Shown: in pieces, positions 43,382-52,543 of the stretch
Layout of the letters: every line of letters starts with the position of its first letter
Position numbering within the stretch: the first letter of the stretch is position 1
NCBI GenBank assembly: GCA_028289425.1
Contig: JANQPL010000018.1
Coordinates: 248,001-312,000 of the forward strand
DNA length: 64,000 bases
Direction of reading: 5' to 3'
DNA from: Alphaproteobacteria bacterium
GTDB lineage: Bacteria; Pseudomonadota; Alphaproteobacteria; JANQMY01
Notes under the pieces: model-generated
The model's input: the letters and a program-made list of their open reading frames with translations, nothing else
What the model was told of the DNA's origin: nothing
Database searches by the model: none
Program-made: the position numbers and the translations under genes

Positions 43382-44605
43382 CTAGATGTATTTCGTTAGG
43401 CGCAGGGTCACGAAATCATCTTCGGCAAGTGCCGTTTCGAACTCTCTGGGGTCGAAATTCACAAAAAACCGGGCCTCCAGCTCGACTTTCCAGTCATCAC
43501 CGATCCTCCGTTCCGCTTCGGCCGAAACGAAGGTAGATCCGTCTTCGGCATCCACAATAGCACCCACCAGAACCGCCGTGTCCTGAGCATCGTTTAGCGT
43601 CAGCCGCGCGCCGGCAAAAACGTCATTGTTCTGAAAGATCGGCGGTGCACGCGCCTCGTCCCGTCCGTCATAAAGATATTCCGCCAACAGACCCACATCC
43701 GCGGCCGTTCCGAAGACCTGGTACAGCGTGTGCTCCAGGCCCGCCACCACGGCCGCAAAGCGCTTTCCTTGGCCTGCTCGAGTGAGCGCTTCCACCTTCC
43801 AGAGCGTTGCATCCTGGGTGAACTGGAGATCCGCGCTGGACTGATCGATTTGATCGTAAACCGGCAGCAACACCACATTTGTGGCGCTCACAAAGACCGG
43901 CGTGAAACGTGGCTCCCGGCTGGTTCCATGGAAATGGGCTAGGCCGATGTCAAAGGCCCCGACACTTGCCGACCAGCGGCCCGCAAAACTTTGGGTCCAT
44001 TGCTCGGCCGGCGATTCAAACACCGATTGGTCAGCGATGATCGGCACCGGGCCCCGAAGGCGTGCCGGACCATCGGGAAACGTGCGCTCACGGAAATAGG
44101 GCAGATAGAACAAGTCGAGCGTCCCCACCCCAATCGACAAGCCGATATTCACCATGGGTTGGCCAAGCTTGTCCTCGCCATCAATGTCTTCGACAAAATC
44201 GTCCTGGTTGATGATGTCGACCAGGTGCCTCGACTCGGTGACGCCCCAAAACACTTTGCTGATGCCCGCCACGATGGACCAGCTGCCGCCATCATGCAGG
44301 ATGCTTGCTTCGCGAATGTCTATGTGGGTGCGCTCATCGTCATCCAGATCGGCCCGGGCAAACACTTCGACGGCGAGCGTGGTTCGGCTGTCTTCCCACT
44401 CGTAGAGGAATTCAGGTTTCAAAAAAGCCGAAGGCGAGAATGTGGTGTCGTCTTGGTCGCTGAAGGCCGGATCATTGGGAAAGGTTCTAAGTTCGGCGCC
44501 CACCTCAACCGAATAGTCGAGCCGCGCATGTGCCGCCCCGAGCCCACCCGCCAGAACCGCGAGGAGCGTGAAGACCGCCCAAAACCGCTTCCCAAATCCG
44601 GTCAT
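43382..44605 (-). CDS. Predicted outer-membrane beta-barrel protein
   Basis: 407 residues from the ATG at 44603-44605; a GTG at 44620 is possible. The signal peptide ends near GAAHA. The mature chain alternates polar and hydrophobic residues throughout, with GGSWSIVAGISKVFWGVTESRHLVDIINQ as a notable block, and ends EDDFVTLRLTKYI. The pattern resembles DUF1302-like channel proteins that pair with RND/MMPL transporters. It lies beyond the P450 gene on the same strand. Confidence 0.7.
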   Translation of the reverse strand: MTGFGKRFWAVFTLLAVLAGGLGAAHARLDYSVEVGAELRTFPNDPAFSDQDDTTFSPSAFLKPEFLYEWEDSRTTLAVEVFARADLDDDERTHIDIREASILHDGGSWSIVAGISKVFWGVTESRHLVDIINQDDFVEDIDGEDKLGQPMVNIGLSIGVGTLDLFYLPYFRERTFPDGPARLRGPVPIIADQSVFESPAEQWTQSFAGRWSASVGAFDIGLAHFHGTSREPRFTPVFVSATNVVLLPVYDQIDQSSADLQFTQDATLWKVEALTRAGQGKRFAAVVAGLEHTLYQVFGTAADVGLLAEYLYDGRDEARAPPIFQNNDVFAGARLTLNDAQDTAVLVGAIVDAEDGSTFVSAEAERRIGDDWKVELEARFFVNFDPREFETALAEDDFVTLRLTKYI

Positions 44606-44838
44606 CCCTGAACCGTGCACCCTTCGTCAGCGTGTCAATTAGATCCGTCATGCTACGCAATTGAATATCAGGGGCCGGGAAAAGGCGCAATCGGACAGAC
44701 ATCTTCGTGCCCGCAATAGGGGTGCCACCATTTTCATATAACATCATCAAAATGTTTGTTAGAAGCCTATAAAAAATATAAAAATGGCAGGTAATTAAAG
44801 CGACTTATGAAGTTGTTGTTTGATACGAGGGACCTACG

Positions 44839-45777
44839 CTAAACCGTTTGTACAACTTGTAATTTAGCCTTACTTGAGTCTTGGTGTGAGAAATCGCTGG
44901 AGAAGCGATCCAATCGCAAGGTCAAACAAAACGCAGCCCCACCGCTCTTCCAAAACTCGCCCAGGGGCACCTGGTGCACACAATAGCCCCGGTCCTCCAA
45001 CTGACCGCGCAAACGGTCCGAACATGGCGCCATGACGATGTCCTTTTCGATGTTCACCGCATTAACGCAAAGCTGCGAAGCGTCCTCCAGCGAAGCCTCG
45101 ATCAGGTCTTGCTCTGCCACGTGCTCACGAATCTGGGCCACACTGGCCGCCGAAAACGCGCCCGGAAAGTACACCAGCTCACCACCGGTGAGTGGCGCCA
45201 TGCTCACATCCAAATGATAGAACTGAGCAGTCTGGAGCTTCAGCGGCACCACCTTCTTGCCGAAGAACTCGCTTACAAAACTGGCAGCCCCCATGTCTGA
45301 GCGCGGTCCGTAGCCAGCCCAGAACATTTGCCGCGCCGGATCCCACACGCAATCGCCGGCTCCTTCCTGATGAATGCTGGGCGGCAGGTCAGCGATTTCT
45401 TCGATCAAGCCTCGGGTTTTCAGCATTTGAAAGAACGCCTTGAAGAAGGGTTCTTCAGCCTGACGCTCCGGATGCTTGAACCGGGCCATCAGGACCTTCT
45501 TGTTCAGCACGATTGCGGCATTCGCCGTAAACACGAGATCGGGGACCCCCGGATGCGGCTGCAACAGCTCGACCTTAACTCCCAGGCGCGCCAGCACATC
45601 GGCGAGCTGGTTCCACTGATGGGTTGCCTCGGTTTGATAGGCCAGAGGATCCTGTTCCCACCGGGTGGGCTCCATGAACGGATTAATGCTGTAGGAAACC
45701 TCGAAGAAATGAGGCGGGCACATGGCGATATGCGCGCGATGCTTCAACAAGTCTGCAGGCTTGGTGTGAACCGACAT
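44839..45777 (-). CDS. Arginine dihydrolase/DDAH-like amidinotransferase-fold enzyme
   Basis: 312 residues. Recognisable blocks are MCPPHFFEVSYSINPFM, PDLVFTANAAIVL, the EGAGDCVWD segment, FYHLDVSMAPL (His) and GGAAFCLTLRLDR (nucleophile Cys). Asn in TANAA, where DDAH has Asp, is the mark of arginine dihydrolases (ArgZ/AgrE type), which turn arginine into ornithine, CO2 and two ammonia. The ornithine aminotransferase gene ends in TAATG shared with this start, so the two are translationally coupled. That supports ornithine as its product. DDAH or arginine deiminase activity cannot be excluded. Confidence 0.78.
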   Translation of the reverse strand: MSVHTKPADLLKHRAHIAMCPPHFFEVSYSINPFMEPTRWEQDPLAYQTEATHQWNQLADVLARLGVKVELLQPHPGVPDLVFTANAAIVLNKKVLMARFKHPERQAEEPFFKAFFQMLKTRGLIEEIADLPPSIHQEGAGDCVWDPARQMFWAGYGPRSDMGAASFVSEFFGKKVVPLKLQTAQFYHLDVSMAPLTGGELVYFPGAFSAASVAQIREHVAEQDLIEASLEDASQLCVNAVNIEKDIVMAPCSDRLRGQLEDRGYCVHQVPLGEFWKSGGAAFCLTLRLDRFSSDFSHQDSSKAKLQVVQTV

Positions 45778-47024
45778 TACGCCAACTCCAATTCCGGTGA
45801 TGTGGGTGCAGCAGTGCCCGAATGCACTTCGCGGACACTCGCAAGAACAGATGAGATTTTCTCTAACGCCCAGTCGATTTCCTCCTGCCGAATAATTAGG
45901 GGCGGGGCAAAGCGAATGGTGCGGTCATGGGTTTCCTTGGTCAGGATGCCAAGATGCATGAGGGCGTGGCACAATGCGCTGGCGGACATGAATTTTGGGT
46001 CGAGATCGACGCCTACCCAAAGGCCGCGCCCGCGCACATCCGTAAAAATGTCCCGGCCAATTTCCTTGAGGCCGTCCATTAGGTAAGCCCCCAGTTCCGC
46101 TGAACGTTCCGGCAGGCGCCCTTCTTCCAACAACCACAACGATTCATGGGCGACCGCCGCCGCCAGGGGATTGCCGCCAAAGGTGGAGCCATGACTGCCG
46201 GCGTTAAACACATCCATCACCTCGTTCCGGGCAAGGAATGCCGACACCGGCAACAGTCCGCCGCCCAGCGCCTTGCCGAGGGTGATGGCATCGGGCTTGA
46301 TCGCTTCATGTTGAAACGCAAACATGCGTCCGGTGCGCCCGAGGCCCGACTGAATCTCATCCAGAATGAGCAGCACATTGTGGCGGTCGCAAATGTCTCT
46401 TACGCGCCGCAGCCAACCCTGGGGCGGCACCCGGATGCCCGCTTCACCCTGGATGGGTTCCATGAGCACAGCACAGGTATGGGGCGTGATGGCCGCCTCC
46501 AGCGCATCCGAATCACCAAACGGCACGGTGGTAAAGCCGCGCGTCAGCGGGCCGAAATCTGCCTTGTAATCGGCTTCTGATGAGAAGCTGATGATCGTGG
46601 TGGTACGTCCGTGGAAGTTCTGATCGGCAACGATGATTTCCGCCTGACCTGCCGGTATACCTTTCACCCGATAGCCCCAACGGCGCGCCGCTTTTATGGC
46701 CGTTTCCACCGCCTCGGCACCGGTGTTCATGGGGAGTGCCTTGTCGAACCCGGACACTTTGCACAGCTTTTCGAGAAACCTGCCCAGTTGATCGTTGTGA
46801 AAGGCGCGTGACGTGATCGCCAGCCGGGATGCCTGACGGGTCAGCACCTCAACCAATTTCGGATTGCTGTGCCCGTGGCTGACCGCCGAATAGGCGCTCA
46901 TCATGTCGAGATACTTGTTGCCCTTGTCATCCCAAAGCCAAACCCCTTCGCCGCGTGTCAACACGACCGGAAGCGGCTTGTAGTTTTGGGCGCAGTACTG
47001 ATTTTCCGTCTTCAGATGGTCCAT
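45777..47024 (-). CDS. rocD: Ornithine--oxo-acid transaminase
   Basis: 415 residues, a full class III aminotransferase. YLDMMSAYSAVSHGHSNP, MNTGAEAVETAIKAARRWGY, FHGRTTTIISFSS, LILDEIQSGLGRTGRMFA (PLP-ring Asp) and DAITLGKALGGGLLPVSA (Schiff-base Lys) are the expected motifs and match RocD/OAT. It moves the delta-amino group of ornithine to 2-oxoglutarate, giving glutamate semialdehyde. The Lrp-type regulator lies 158 bp upstream on the same strand. Confidence 0.95.
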   Translation of the reverse strand: MDHLKTENQYCAQNYKPLPVVLTRGEGVWLWDDKGNKYLDMMSAYSAVSHGHSNPKLVEVLTRQASRLAITSRAFHNDQLGRFLEKLCKVSGFDKALPMNTGAEAVETAIKAARRWGYRVKGIPAGQAEIIVADQNFHGRTTTIISFSSEADYKADFGPLTRGFTTVPFGDSDALEAAITPHTCAVLMEPIQGEAGIRVPPQGWLRRVRDICDRHNVLLILDEIQSGLGRTGRMFAFQHEAIKPDAITLGKALGGGLLPVSAFLARNEVMDVFNAGSHGSTFGGNPLAAAVAHESLWLLEEGRLPERSAELGAYLMDGLKEIGRDIFTDVRGRGLWVGVDLDPKFMSASALCHALMHLGILTKETHDRTIRFAPPLIIRQEEIDWALEKISSVLASVREVHSGTAAPTSPELELA

Positions 47025-47182
47025 TTTGGGTCAATCCTGCTCATAATGAGACATGCCGGGAGATCAGCACTAAATATGTAGATTTTTTGCAGGATTTGGG
47101 CCGGTACTTAGCCGATCGGACCGCAGATACCGCAAGGATTAACGATGTTAGACCGCAGAATCTTCGGTAACTAATTTACCAA

Positions 47183-47671
47183 TCAGGACTTGGTCAGCGT
47201 CGCGCGCCCATAGCCTTCAAAAGCACGAACGGGGCGCAAGGTGATCCGGCTTTTGATGTTCGACACACCGTACTTTGGGTCATCCAGAATGTCGGCGGTC
47301 AGGTCGCGATATTCTTCAATGTCTCGGCACAGAACTTTCATCACATAGTCGCATTGACCGCTCACCTCATAGCATTCAATCACCGCACTGACCTTTTTGA
47401 GGTGCTGCTCAAAACTACACTGTTGCTGGGCGCCCTGCTTCTCAAGTGTCACTTCCGCAAAGACAATCACTTGGGGTCGCAGTTTTTGGAGATCGATATC
47501 GGCGCGGTATCCGGAAATGACCTTTGCCTTTTCGAGCGCCTTCACCCGCTCCAGGCAGGCGCTGGCCGATAAACCGATATGTTCGGACAAACGCTGATTG
47601 GTGATCCGGCCATCCTTTTGCAGGATCTCCAGGATCTTCACATCGATATCGTCGATCTGTCCGTTCTTCAT
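47183..47671 (-). CDS. Lrp/AsnC family transcriptional regulator
   Basis: 162 residues. The N-terminal HTH is IDDIDVKILEILQKDGRITNQRLSEHIGLSASACLERVKALEKAKVI. The RAM ligand domain follows (VIVFAEVTLEK...VIECYEVSGQCDYVMKVLCRD). Regulators of this type next to rocD and an arginine-degrading enzyme commonly answer to arginine or ornithine; here that is inferred from position. Confidence 0.93.
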   Translation of the reverse strand: MKNGQIDDIDVKILEILQKDGRITNQRLSEHIGLSASACLERVKALEKAKVISGYRADIDLQKLRPQVIVFAEVTLEKQGAQQQCSFEQHLKKVSAVIECYEVSGQCDYVMKVLCRDIEEYRDLTADILDDPKYGVSNIKSRITLRPVRAFEGYGRATLTKS

Positions 47672-47797
47672 GGGGACGCGCCGAAACCTTAAGCCGGTGG
47701 TGGCCCTTTCTCTACAACGCCTAGCGCGATTCTGTGGGCGATTTCAAAGGCATCACGCCCCCCCGTTGGCGCTGCCCGACTGCCACTTCTCCAAGTC

Positions 47798-47822
47798 AAA
47801 AAAGGGCCGCGCTTGGCGGCCC
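47798..47822 (-). terminator. Rho-independent terminator of the downstream-facing membrane protein gene
   Basis: Stem GGGCCGC (47804-47810) / GCGGCCC (47816-47822) with a 5-base loop, followed on the minus strand by six T. It lies 18 bp beyond the stop codon at 47841. Confidence 0.85.
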
Positions 47823-47840
47823 TTCCTGATTTGTTTCCCG

Positions 47841-48632
47841 CTAAAAGTCGGGAGACTCCATTGTTCGCTGGAGCCAGATCGGCACGGCAGACGGCCGCAG
47901 CCTCACATTGAGCTCGACCGTTTCGCCAAGCCGCCGCACTTCCTGTTTCGCTTTGCCGATCCCGTAGCCGGGCACTTCAACGCGCACATATAGATACGCG
48001 TAGGCGCCATTTACGCGCTCATTGGCATCCACATAAAAGCGATAAACAAATGACACGTCTCCGTCGGCCGAACGGCGGGTTGCCGCATTTTGATGAAGCT
48101 CCCATGTGCGTCCGGAGATTTTCTCATGAAGTTTGCCGGTCAACACCGCATCCGGGTCCCAGGCATCCGCAGGACCGCTGATGGTGACAACCACGGGAAT
48201 ACGGCCATCCTGTTGGACCTTTTCTACCGGATACACCGGTTTCCGTATGCCGTGTGGATAGGTCTGGAAGGCTGCGGGTTGTTCCATGCCGCCTCCTGAC
48301 AGATCCTCGATCACATCGATCGGTGGCGGACGATCGTAAGGGACGCCGGTCATCACCACGGTGATGATGCTGGCGCCGGTATAGAAGCCCGCAAGCCGAT
48401 TGCGTGGCTGAAGGACAAAGTTCATGCCTACCGCCAAGACGACAAGCAACAGGCCCACACCGCCGACGGGCACTGCAAATCCTTCCGAGAATTGATTGAT
48501 GACAGTTGTAAGCTGGACAATCGCCGACGCTTGTTCTTTCTGGACCAAATCCGCCAGAACCGCAATCAAACCACCGATTGCGGAGGACAACGCGACAGCG
48601 GCAGCCGGCCGATCTTCGATCGGTTCAGACAT
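47841..48632 (-). CDS. Membrane-anchored protein of unknown function
   Basis: 263 residues from the ATG at 48630-48632 with GGAG upstream. Hydrophobic segments are near the N-terminus (AAVALSSAIGGLIAVLADLV, VPVGGVGLLLVVLAVGMNFVL, FYTGASIITVVMTGV). The remaining part from about residue 125 is a soluble, beta-rich domain (VVVTISGPADAWDP, FVYRFYVDANERVNGAYAYLYVRVEVPGYG), perhaps an Ig-like fold. It resembles prokaryotic YEATS-associated membrane modules only loosely; I assign no family. Confidence 0.6.
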   Translation of the reverse strand: MSEPIEDRPAAAVALSSAIGGLIAVLADLVQKEQASAIVQLTTVINQFSEGFAVPVGGVGLLLVVLAVGMNFVLQPRNRLAGFYTGASIITVVMTGVPYDRPPPIDVIEDLSGGGMEQPAAFQTYPHGIRKPVYPVEKVQQDGRIPVVVTISGPADAWDPDAVLTGKLHEKISGRTWELHQNAATRRSADGDVSFVYRFYVDANERVNGAYAYLYVRVEVPGYGIGKAKQEVRRLGETVELNVRLRPSAVPIWLQRTMESPDF

Positions 48633-48811
48633 GACGCTCTCCATTCACTTCGGGCTATGCGCCCGCACCTAAACTGGGGAAAACTGACCCCCCAACGAGC
48701 AGGATACCCGTCTGCCGGTACAGTTCAATGACGCTTGCCACACTCGGGGCTTGAACTTGTTCACACAAGCGCGCAAATCTGTGAGGACAGACAGCCCAAA
48801 AGGAAGGGAAT

Positions 48812-49444
48812 ATGGCCAAAGTCTCGACAGGCGGCGAACATACGATCGATTCCATAGATGCATTGGAAGCGCTCTACGGGCCCGTGAACCCCAACGCGTT
48901 GATCAAAGAGATCGACCACATTTCCGATCATTATCGGGCGTTTATTGAGAAATCACCCTTTGCGTTGGTAGCGACGGTTGCGGAGGAAGGTCTGGATTGT
49001 TCGCCCCGCGGTGATCCGCCGGGCTTTGTGCGCGTGGTGGACGAGAAGACGGTCGTGCTGCCGGACCGGCGCGGCAATAATCGGCTAGACACGCTCAAGA
49101 ACATCGTCCGCGATCCGCGCATCTCTTTGCTATTCCTGGTCCCGGGCGTAGGCGAGACCCTGCGGATCAACGGCACCGCAACACTATCAACCGACCCAGA
49201 ACTTTGTGCATCCTTCGAAATGCAAGGCAAGCTGCCCCGTTGCGTGATCGTCATCTCTGTGGGCAGCGTCTATTTCCAATGCCAAAAGGCACTGGTGCGC
49301 TCTAAGCTTTGGGACCCCGATGTTCAGATCGAACGCAAAGAACTTCCCAGCACGGGAACCATGTTGCAGGCGATGGCGGAGGGCTTCGATGGTAAAGCCT
49401 ATGATGACGAGTATCCTGAACGTTTGAAGAAGACGATGTATTAA
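48812..49444 (+). CDS. Pyridoxamine 5'-phosphate oxidase-like FMN-binding protein (MSMEG_1061 type)
   Basis: 210 residues with AAGGGAA before the ATG. The split-barrel flavin fold is shown by FIEKSPFALVATVAEEGLDCSPRGDPPGFVRVVDEKTVVLPDRRGNNRLDTLKNIV and GVGETLRINGTATLS. ISVGSVYFQCQKALVRSKLWD is typical of this subgroup. Probably an FMN or F420-type reductase; the substrate is unknown. The enoyl-CoA hydratase-like gene follows 2 bp later. Confidence 0.88.
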   Translation: MAKVSTGGEHTIDSIDALEALYGPVNPNALIKEIDHISDHYRAFIEKSPFALVATVAEEGLDCSPRGDPPGFVRVVDEKTVVLPDRRGNNRLDTLKNIVRDPRISLLFLVPGVGETLRINGTATLSTDPELCASFEMQGKLPRCVIVISVGSVYFQCQKALVRSKLWDPDVQIERKELPSTGTMLQAMAEGFDGKAYDDEYPERLKKTMY

Positions 49445-49446
49445 AA

Positions 49447-50112
49447 ATGGACAAAACTGTCGCCTTTGAGCTTTCGCCGCCTTTCGCGCACATTAAGCTG
49501 GATGACGGCAGCCTTAATGTTCTGACCCCGTCCATTGTCGATGCGCTCAACGCCTGCCTCACCCAGTGCGTTGACGATACATCCATCTCTGTACTGATTA
49601 TAGAAGGCAATGAGAAGGCGCTTTCCGTTGGCCTTGATACGGAAGCGGTGCTCAATCAGGACGACACCGCAAAGGCGTTGCTGGCCGGTATGGGCGCCGT
49701 TCTGCAGACACTTTACCTTTCCAGATTGCGGAGCATTGTTGTCGCGCAAGGCCACGCAACGGCTGCCGGTGCCATGTTGCTGTTGACTGCCGACCGCCGT
49801 CTCGGCGTTGACGGCAAGGGCAAGATCGGTCTGTCGGAAGTGCGCGTGGGGTTGCCGGTGCCGCCGCTCACCCAACAATTGGTGCGCGACCGGATCGTGA
49901 ATTCGGCCCAACTGGCGACGACCGCGCTTGCAAGTTTGTGCACTTATCCTGAAGCACAGGCGATTGGTTTTTTGGACAGCCTCCACAACAGCAGAGAAGA
50001 AGCCCTGAGCCAAGCACAAGAAGAAGCGGAACGCCTCGCGGCCCTCAACGAAGCCGCCTATCTAGAGACCAAGCGCGGTATGCGCACTCAATTCCGCGAG
50101 CTATTGGGCTAA
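49447..50112 (+). CDS. Enoyl-CoA hydratase/isomerase family protein
   Basis: 221 residues, slightly short for the family. The crotonase fold is visible: FAHIKLDDGSLNVLTPSIVDAL, SVGLDTEAVL, IVVAQGHATAAGAMLLLTADRRLG (oxyanion-hole region) and GLSEVRVGLPVPPLTQQLV. The two usual catalytic Glu are not clearly conserved, so it may be an isomerase or a variant. It is cotranscribed with the preceding flavin protein. Confidence 0.85.
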   Translation: MDKTVAFELSPPFAHIKLDDGSLNVLTPSIVDALNACLTQCVDDTSISVLIIEGNEKALSVGLDTEAVLNQDDTAKALLAGMGAVLQTLYLSRLRSIVVAQGHATAAGAMLLLTADRRLGVDGKGKIGLSEVRVGLPVPPLTQQLVRDRIVNSAQLATTALASLCTYPEAQAIGFLDSLHNSREEALSQAQEEAERLAALNEAAYLETKRGMRTQFRELLG

Positions 50113-50115
50113 CCG

Positions 50116-50511
50116 TCACGGCTCTTTCGGCTCGAGCAGATCCCATTTGTTTCCGTAAAGGTCTTCGAAAACGGCAACCGTGCCGTAAACCTCGAGTCGG
50201 GGGTCTTCGAGAAACGTCACACCCGCCCCCACCATGGCGGCATGGTCTCGTGCAAAGTCATCCGTAAACAGAAGGAACATCACCCGCCCCCCGGTTTGGT
50301 GGCCGATCGCCGCTTCTTGGTCCGGTCCGTCCGCCTTGGCCAGCAGCAAGCGTGTCTCGGTTGACCCGCGCGGCGCAACCAGCACCCAGCGCTTGCCGCC
50401 GCCTAGATCCGTATTTTCGATCAAATAAAATCGCAGCTTTTTCGTATAAAACGCTATCGCTTCGTCATAATCACGAACGACGACTGTCATACTGGCAATG
50501 TGTTGATTCAT
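50116..50511 (-). CDS. VOC family protein
   Basis: 131 residues from the ATG at 50509-50511; a GTG two codons upstream is possible. MTVVVRDYDEAIAFYTKKLRFYL, GKRWVLVAPRG and VAVFEDLYGNKWDLLEP are the fold markers, with the last Glu a possible metal ligand. Its function is not predictable. It converges with the crotonase-like gene at a 3-bp distance. Confidence 0.85.
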   Translation of the reverse strand: MNQHIASMTVVVRDYDEAIAFYTKKLRFYLIENTDLGGGKRWVLVAPRGSTETRLLLAKADGPDQEAAIGHQTGGRVMFLLFTDDFARDHAAMVGAGVTFLEDPRLEVYGTVAVFEDLYGNKWDLLEPKEP

Positions 50512-50530
50512 AATCACTTTGTTCCGGCGA

Positions 50531-51544
50531 TCAAAACTCGCTCACGATAAAATCGAACAGAAAGGGCAATGCACGGGAACTGAGCGCCTCTTCATTCGCA
50601 ATGTGCACATGTTGGGCGTAAACCGACCCCACATCATACGCCATCCCCATCCCAGCGATGTCTATCTCATCGTCCTGTTCCAAGGCGTCGACCACCCTCA
50701 CCAGATGATTCCATAGATAGCTATTGTGGTTTTCCAGCATTGTTGAATCATCAACGGGCGCACCGTCGGAAACGACGACGAGCTTTCGCCTTCGTTCCGG
50801 CCGCTCCAGCAGGCGCTTGGCGGCCCATTCGACCGCCTCTCCATCTATATTTTCTTTGAGAAGAGCGTCCCGCAACAAATACTGCAAAGACCAAGGCACC
50901 CTGTGGGACATATCATCCGCTGACCGGTAGATGATGTGGAGAACATCATTGAGCCGGCCCGGATCTGCCGGACGGCCGTCTTCAATCCACATTCTTCGGG
51001 AACGGCCCCCTTTCCAGGCGGTGGTGGTAAATCCAAGGATTTCGTATGATAGACCGATGTCGTTGCACGCCGCCGACATGCCTTCCGCAAGCATGAGCAT
51101 CGTTTCGGCAATGCGCCCCCGGGTCGATCCGGAATGATCGATCAACAAGGTCAGCACGGTATTTCTTACCTGGTGAGGCGACAGTTCTTCATAGAGGAGC
51201 CGCATCTGCCGGATGGCATCGAGCCGAAAAGCCTCTCCCATTTCTCTTTGCAACCGAGGCCGCGCCTGCAGCATGCTCCTCATTTCCGTCAGGCTGCGGC
51301 CGGTTTCGGACTTAAGAAATTTATGCAGCCGTTCGCCGCGCACTTCTAAGTCGAACCGTTTCGTATAGACCCAGTAATCCTCGTGGACGGAACGGTTTTT
51401 TCCGCGATCCGCGCCAAGGTTTTCGGGAAAATCCAGAAACTCCCCCGGCGCAAAGTCGAACTCTTCCTCCTCGTCGTACGGCTCTGCCCGAGCCATACCC
51501 AAGAGGCGCTGCTGATAGGATCGAACGGTATCGAACAAGCTCAT
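50531..51544 (-). CDS. Short CobT-like VWA domain protein
   Basis: 337 residues, about half the length of cobaltochelatase CobT (which is near 600). The C-terminal three quarters match CobT closely in pattern: TLLIDHSGSTRGRIAET (MIDAS), EILGFTTTAWKGGRSRRMWI, PGRLNDVLHIIYRSAD, LLKENIDGEAVEWAAKRLLERP and VVSDGAPVDDSTM. The acidic N-terminal region of CobT is missing, replaced by a short acidic stretch (YDEEEEFDFAPGEF). No cob genes adjoin it. It may partner an AAA+ ATPase elsewhere; its role is unknown. Confidence 0.85.
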   Translation of the reverse strand: MSLFDTVRSYQQRLLGMARAEPYDEEEEFDFAPGEFLDFPENLGADRGKNRSVHEDYWVYTKRFDLEVRGERLHKFLKSETGRSLTEMRSMLQARPRLQREMGEAFRLDAIRQMRLLYEELSPHQVRNTVLTLLIDHSGSTRGRIAETMLMLAEGMSAACNDIGLSYEILGFTTTAWKGGRSRRMWIEDGRPADPGRLNDVLHIIYRSADDMSHRVPWSLQYLLRDALLKENIDGEAVEWAAKRLLERPERRRKLVVVSDGAPVDDSTMLENHNSYLWNHLVRVVDALEQDDEIDIAGMGMAYDVGSVYAQHVHIANEEALSSRALPFLFDFIVSEF

Positions 51545-51559
51545 TGTCTGTGTTGCCAG

Positions 51560-52543
51560 TTACTCATCTAATTCGGGGCGTTCTAAGCTCCGCAAAAACA
51601 TCGAAATTCCATCAGCAACCAGATCCGGCGCTTCCAGTTGAGGGAAATGCCCGACACCGCCCATCATCACAAGCCGGTAAGGACTGTCAAACCCGATCTC
51701 CGCATCGTAAAACCGGCGGTAATCGATGGTCCCGTCGTCACTCCCCGCGATCACCAAGGAAGGCACACTAATCTTTATGGTGGGATCGATTGCCGGTGCA
51801 CCGAAGAACGACCAGTAGTATCCCAGCGCACCGTCAATCGCGCCCGGCACCCGCAGTGTCGCCTTAATGTCCTCCAATTCCTCTTGTGGCGGATCATAGG
51901 TGGGGGACCACTGCCGGTAGATCCAGTCGATATGTGCGAAATCGTAGCTCCAAATCAATCGGCGCGCGACGGGAAGCTGATAGTAAAGAAAGTGATTGGC
52001 CCCGATGAGCACCGACGGATCACCTGAAATCGCCACCGGATGCGGGATTGAGAGCGCAACCATGACCGAGACTTTATCCGGCCGTTGCATCGCGGTCCTG
52101 TAGACGGCCGAGGCGCCCCAATCATGCCCGACGATGATCGCCTTCTCCTCGCCAAAGGCCTCAATCAGGCTCACCACATCTTGGCTCAAGGCGGCCACGG
52201 AATAATTGCCGTCCTCCGCAAAGCTCGTCGGAGGATAGCCACGCAAAAACGGCGCAATGACGCGATAGCCGTCGGCCGCCAAGCGGTCTTGCACGGCTTT
52301 CCAGGAGCGCGCGGTTTCCGGATAGCCGTGAAACAACAGGATCAAGGGGCCACTGCCCTTTTCCAGATAGCCAAATCGGATGCCATTGGCTTCGATAAAT
52401 CGCACGTCTTGGCGATCTGGCAGCGGTTGCACGGAGCTCTCAGGCCGTGGGCCAAACTCTAGGGTAAGCCACGCCAAAGTCGCTGTGCTTAGAGCCGCCA
52501 CGACAAGGACAAAAAGCAGTAACCTTCCCAACACTCTGAACAT
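51560..52543 (-). CDS. Alpha/beta hydrolase (epoxide-hydrolase-like)
   Basis: 327 residues with an N-terminal membrane anchor (LLLFVLVVAALSTATLAWL). LLFHGYPETARSWKAV carries the oxyanion HG, GHDWGASAVYR the nucleophile Asp, and GVGHFPQLEAPDLV the catalytic His. This pattern (HGxP, GHDWG) is that of epoxide hydrolases and haloalkane dehalogenases. It lies 15 bp upstream of the CobT-like gene on the same strand. Substrate unknown. Confidence 0.9.
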   Translation of the reverse strand: MFRVLGRLLLFVLVVAALSTATLAWLTLEFGPRPESSVQPLPDRQDVRFIEANGIRFGYLEKGSGPLILLFHGYPETARSWKAVQDRLAADGYRVIAPFLRGYPPTSFAEDGNYSVAALSQDVVSLIEAFGEEKAIIVGHDWGASAVYRTAMQRPDKVSVMVALSIPHPVAISGDPSVLIGANHFLYYQLPVARRLIWSYDFAHIDWIYRQWSPTYDPPQEELEDIKATLRVPGAIDGALGYYWSFFGAPAIDPTIKISVPSLVIAGSDDGTIDYRRFYDAEIGFDSPYRLVMMGGVGHFPQLEAPDLVADGISMFLRSLERPELDE

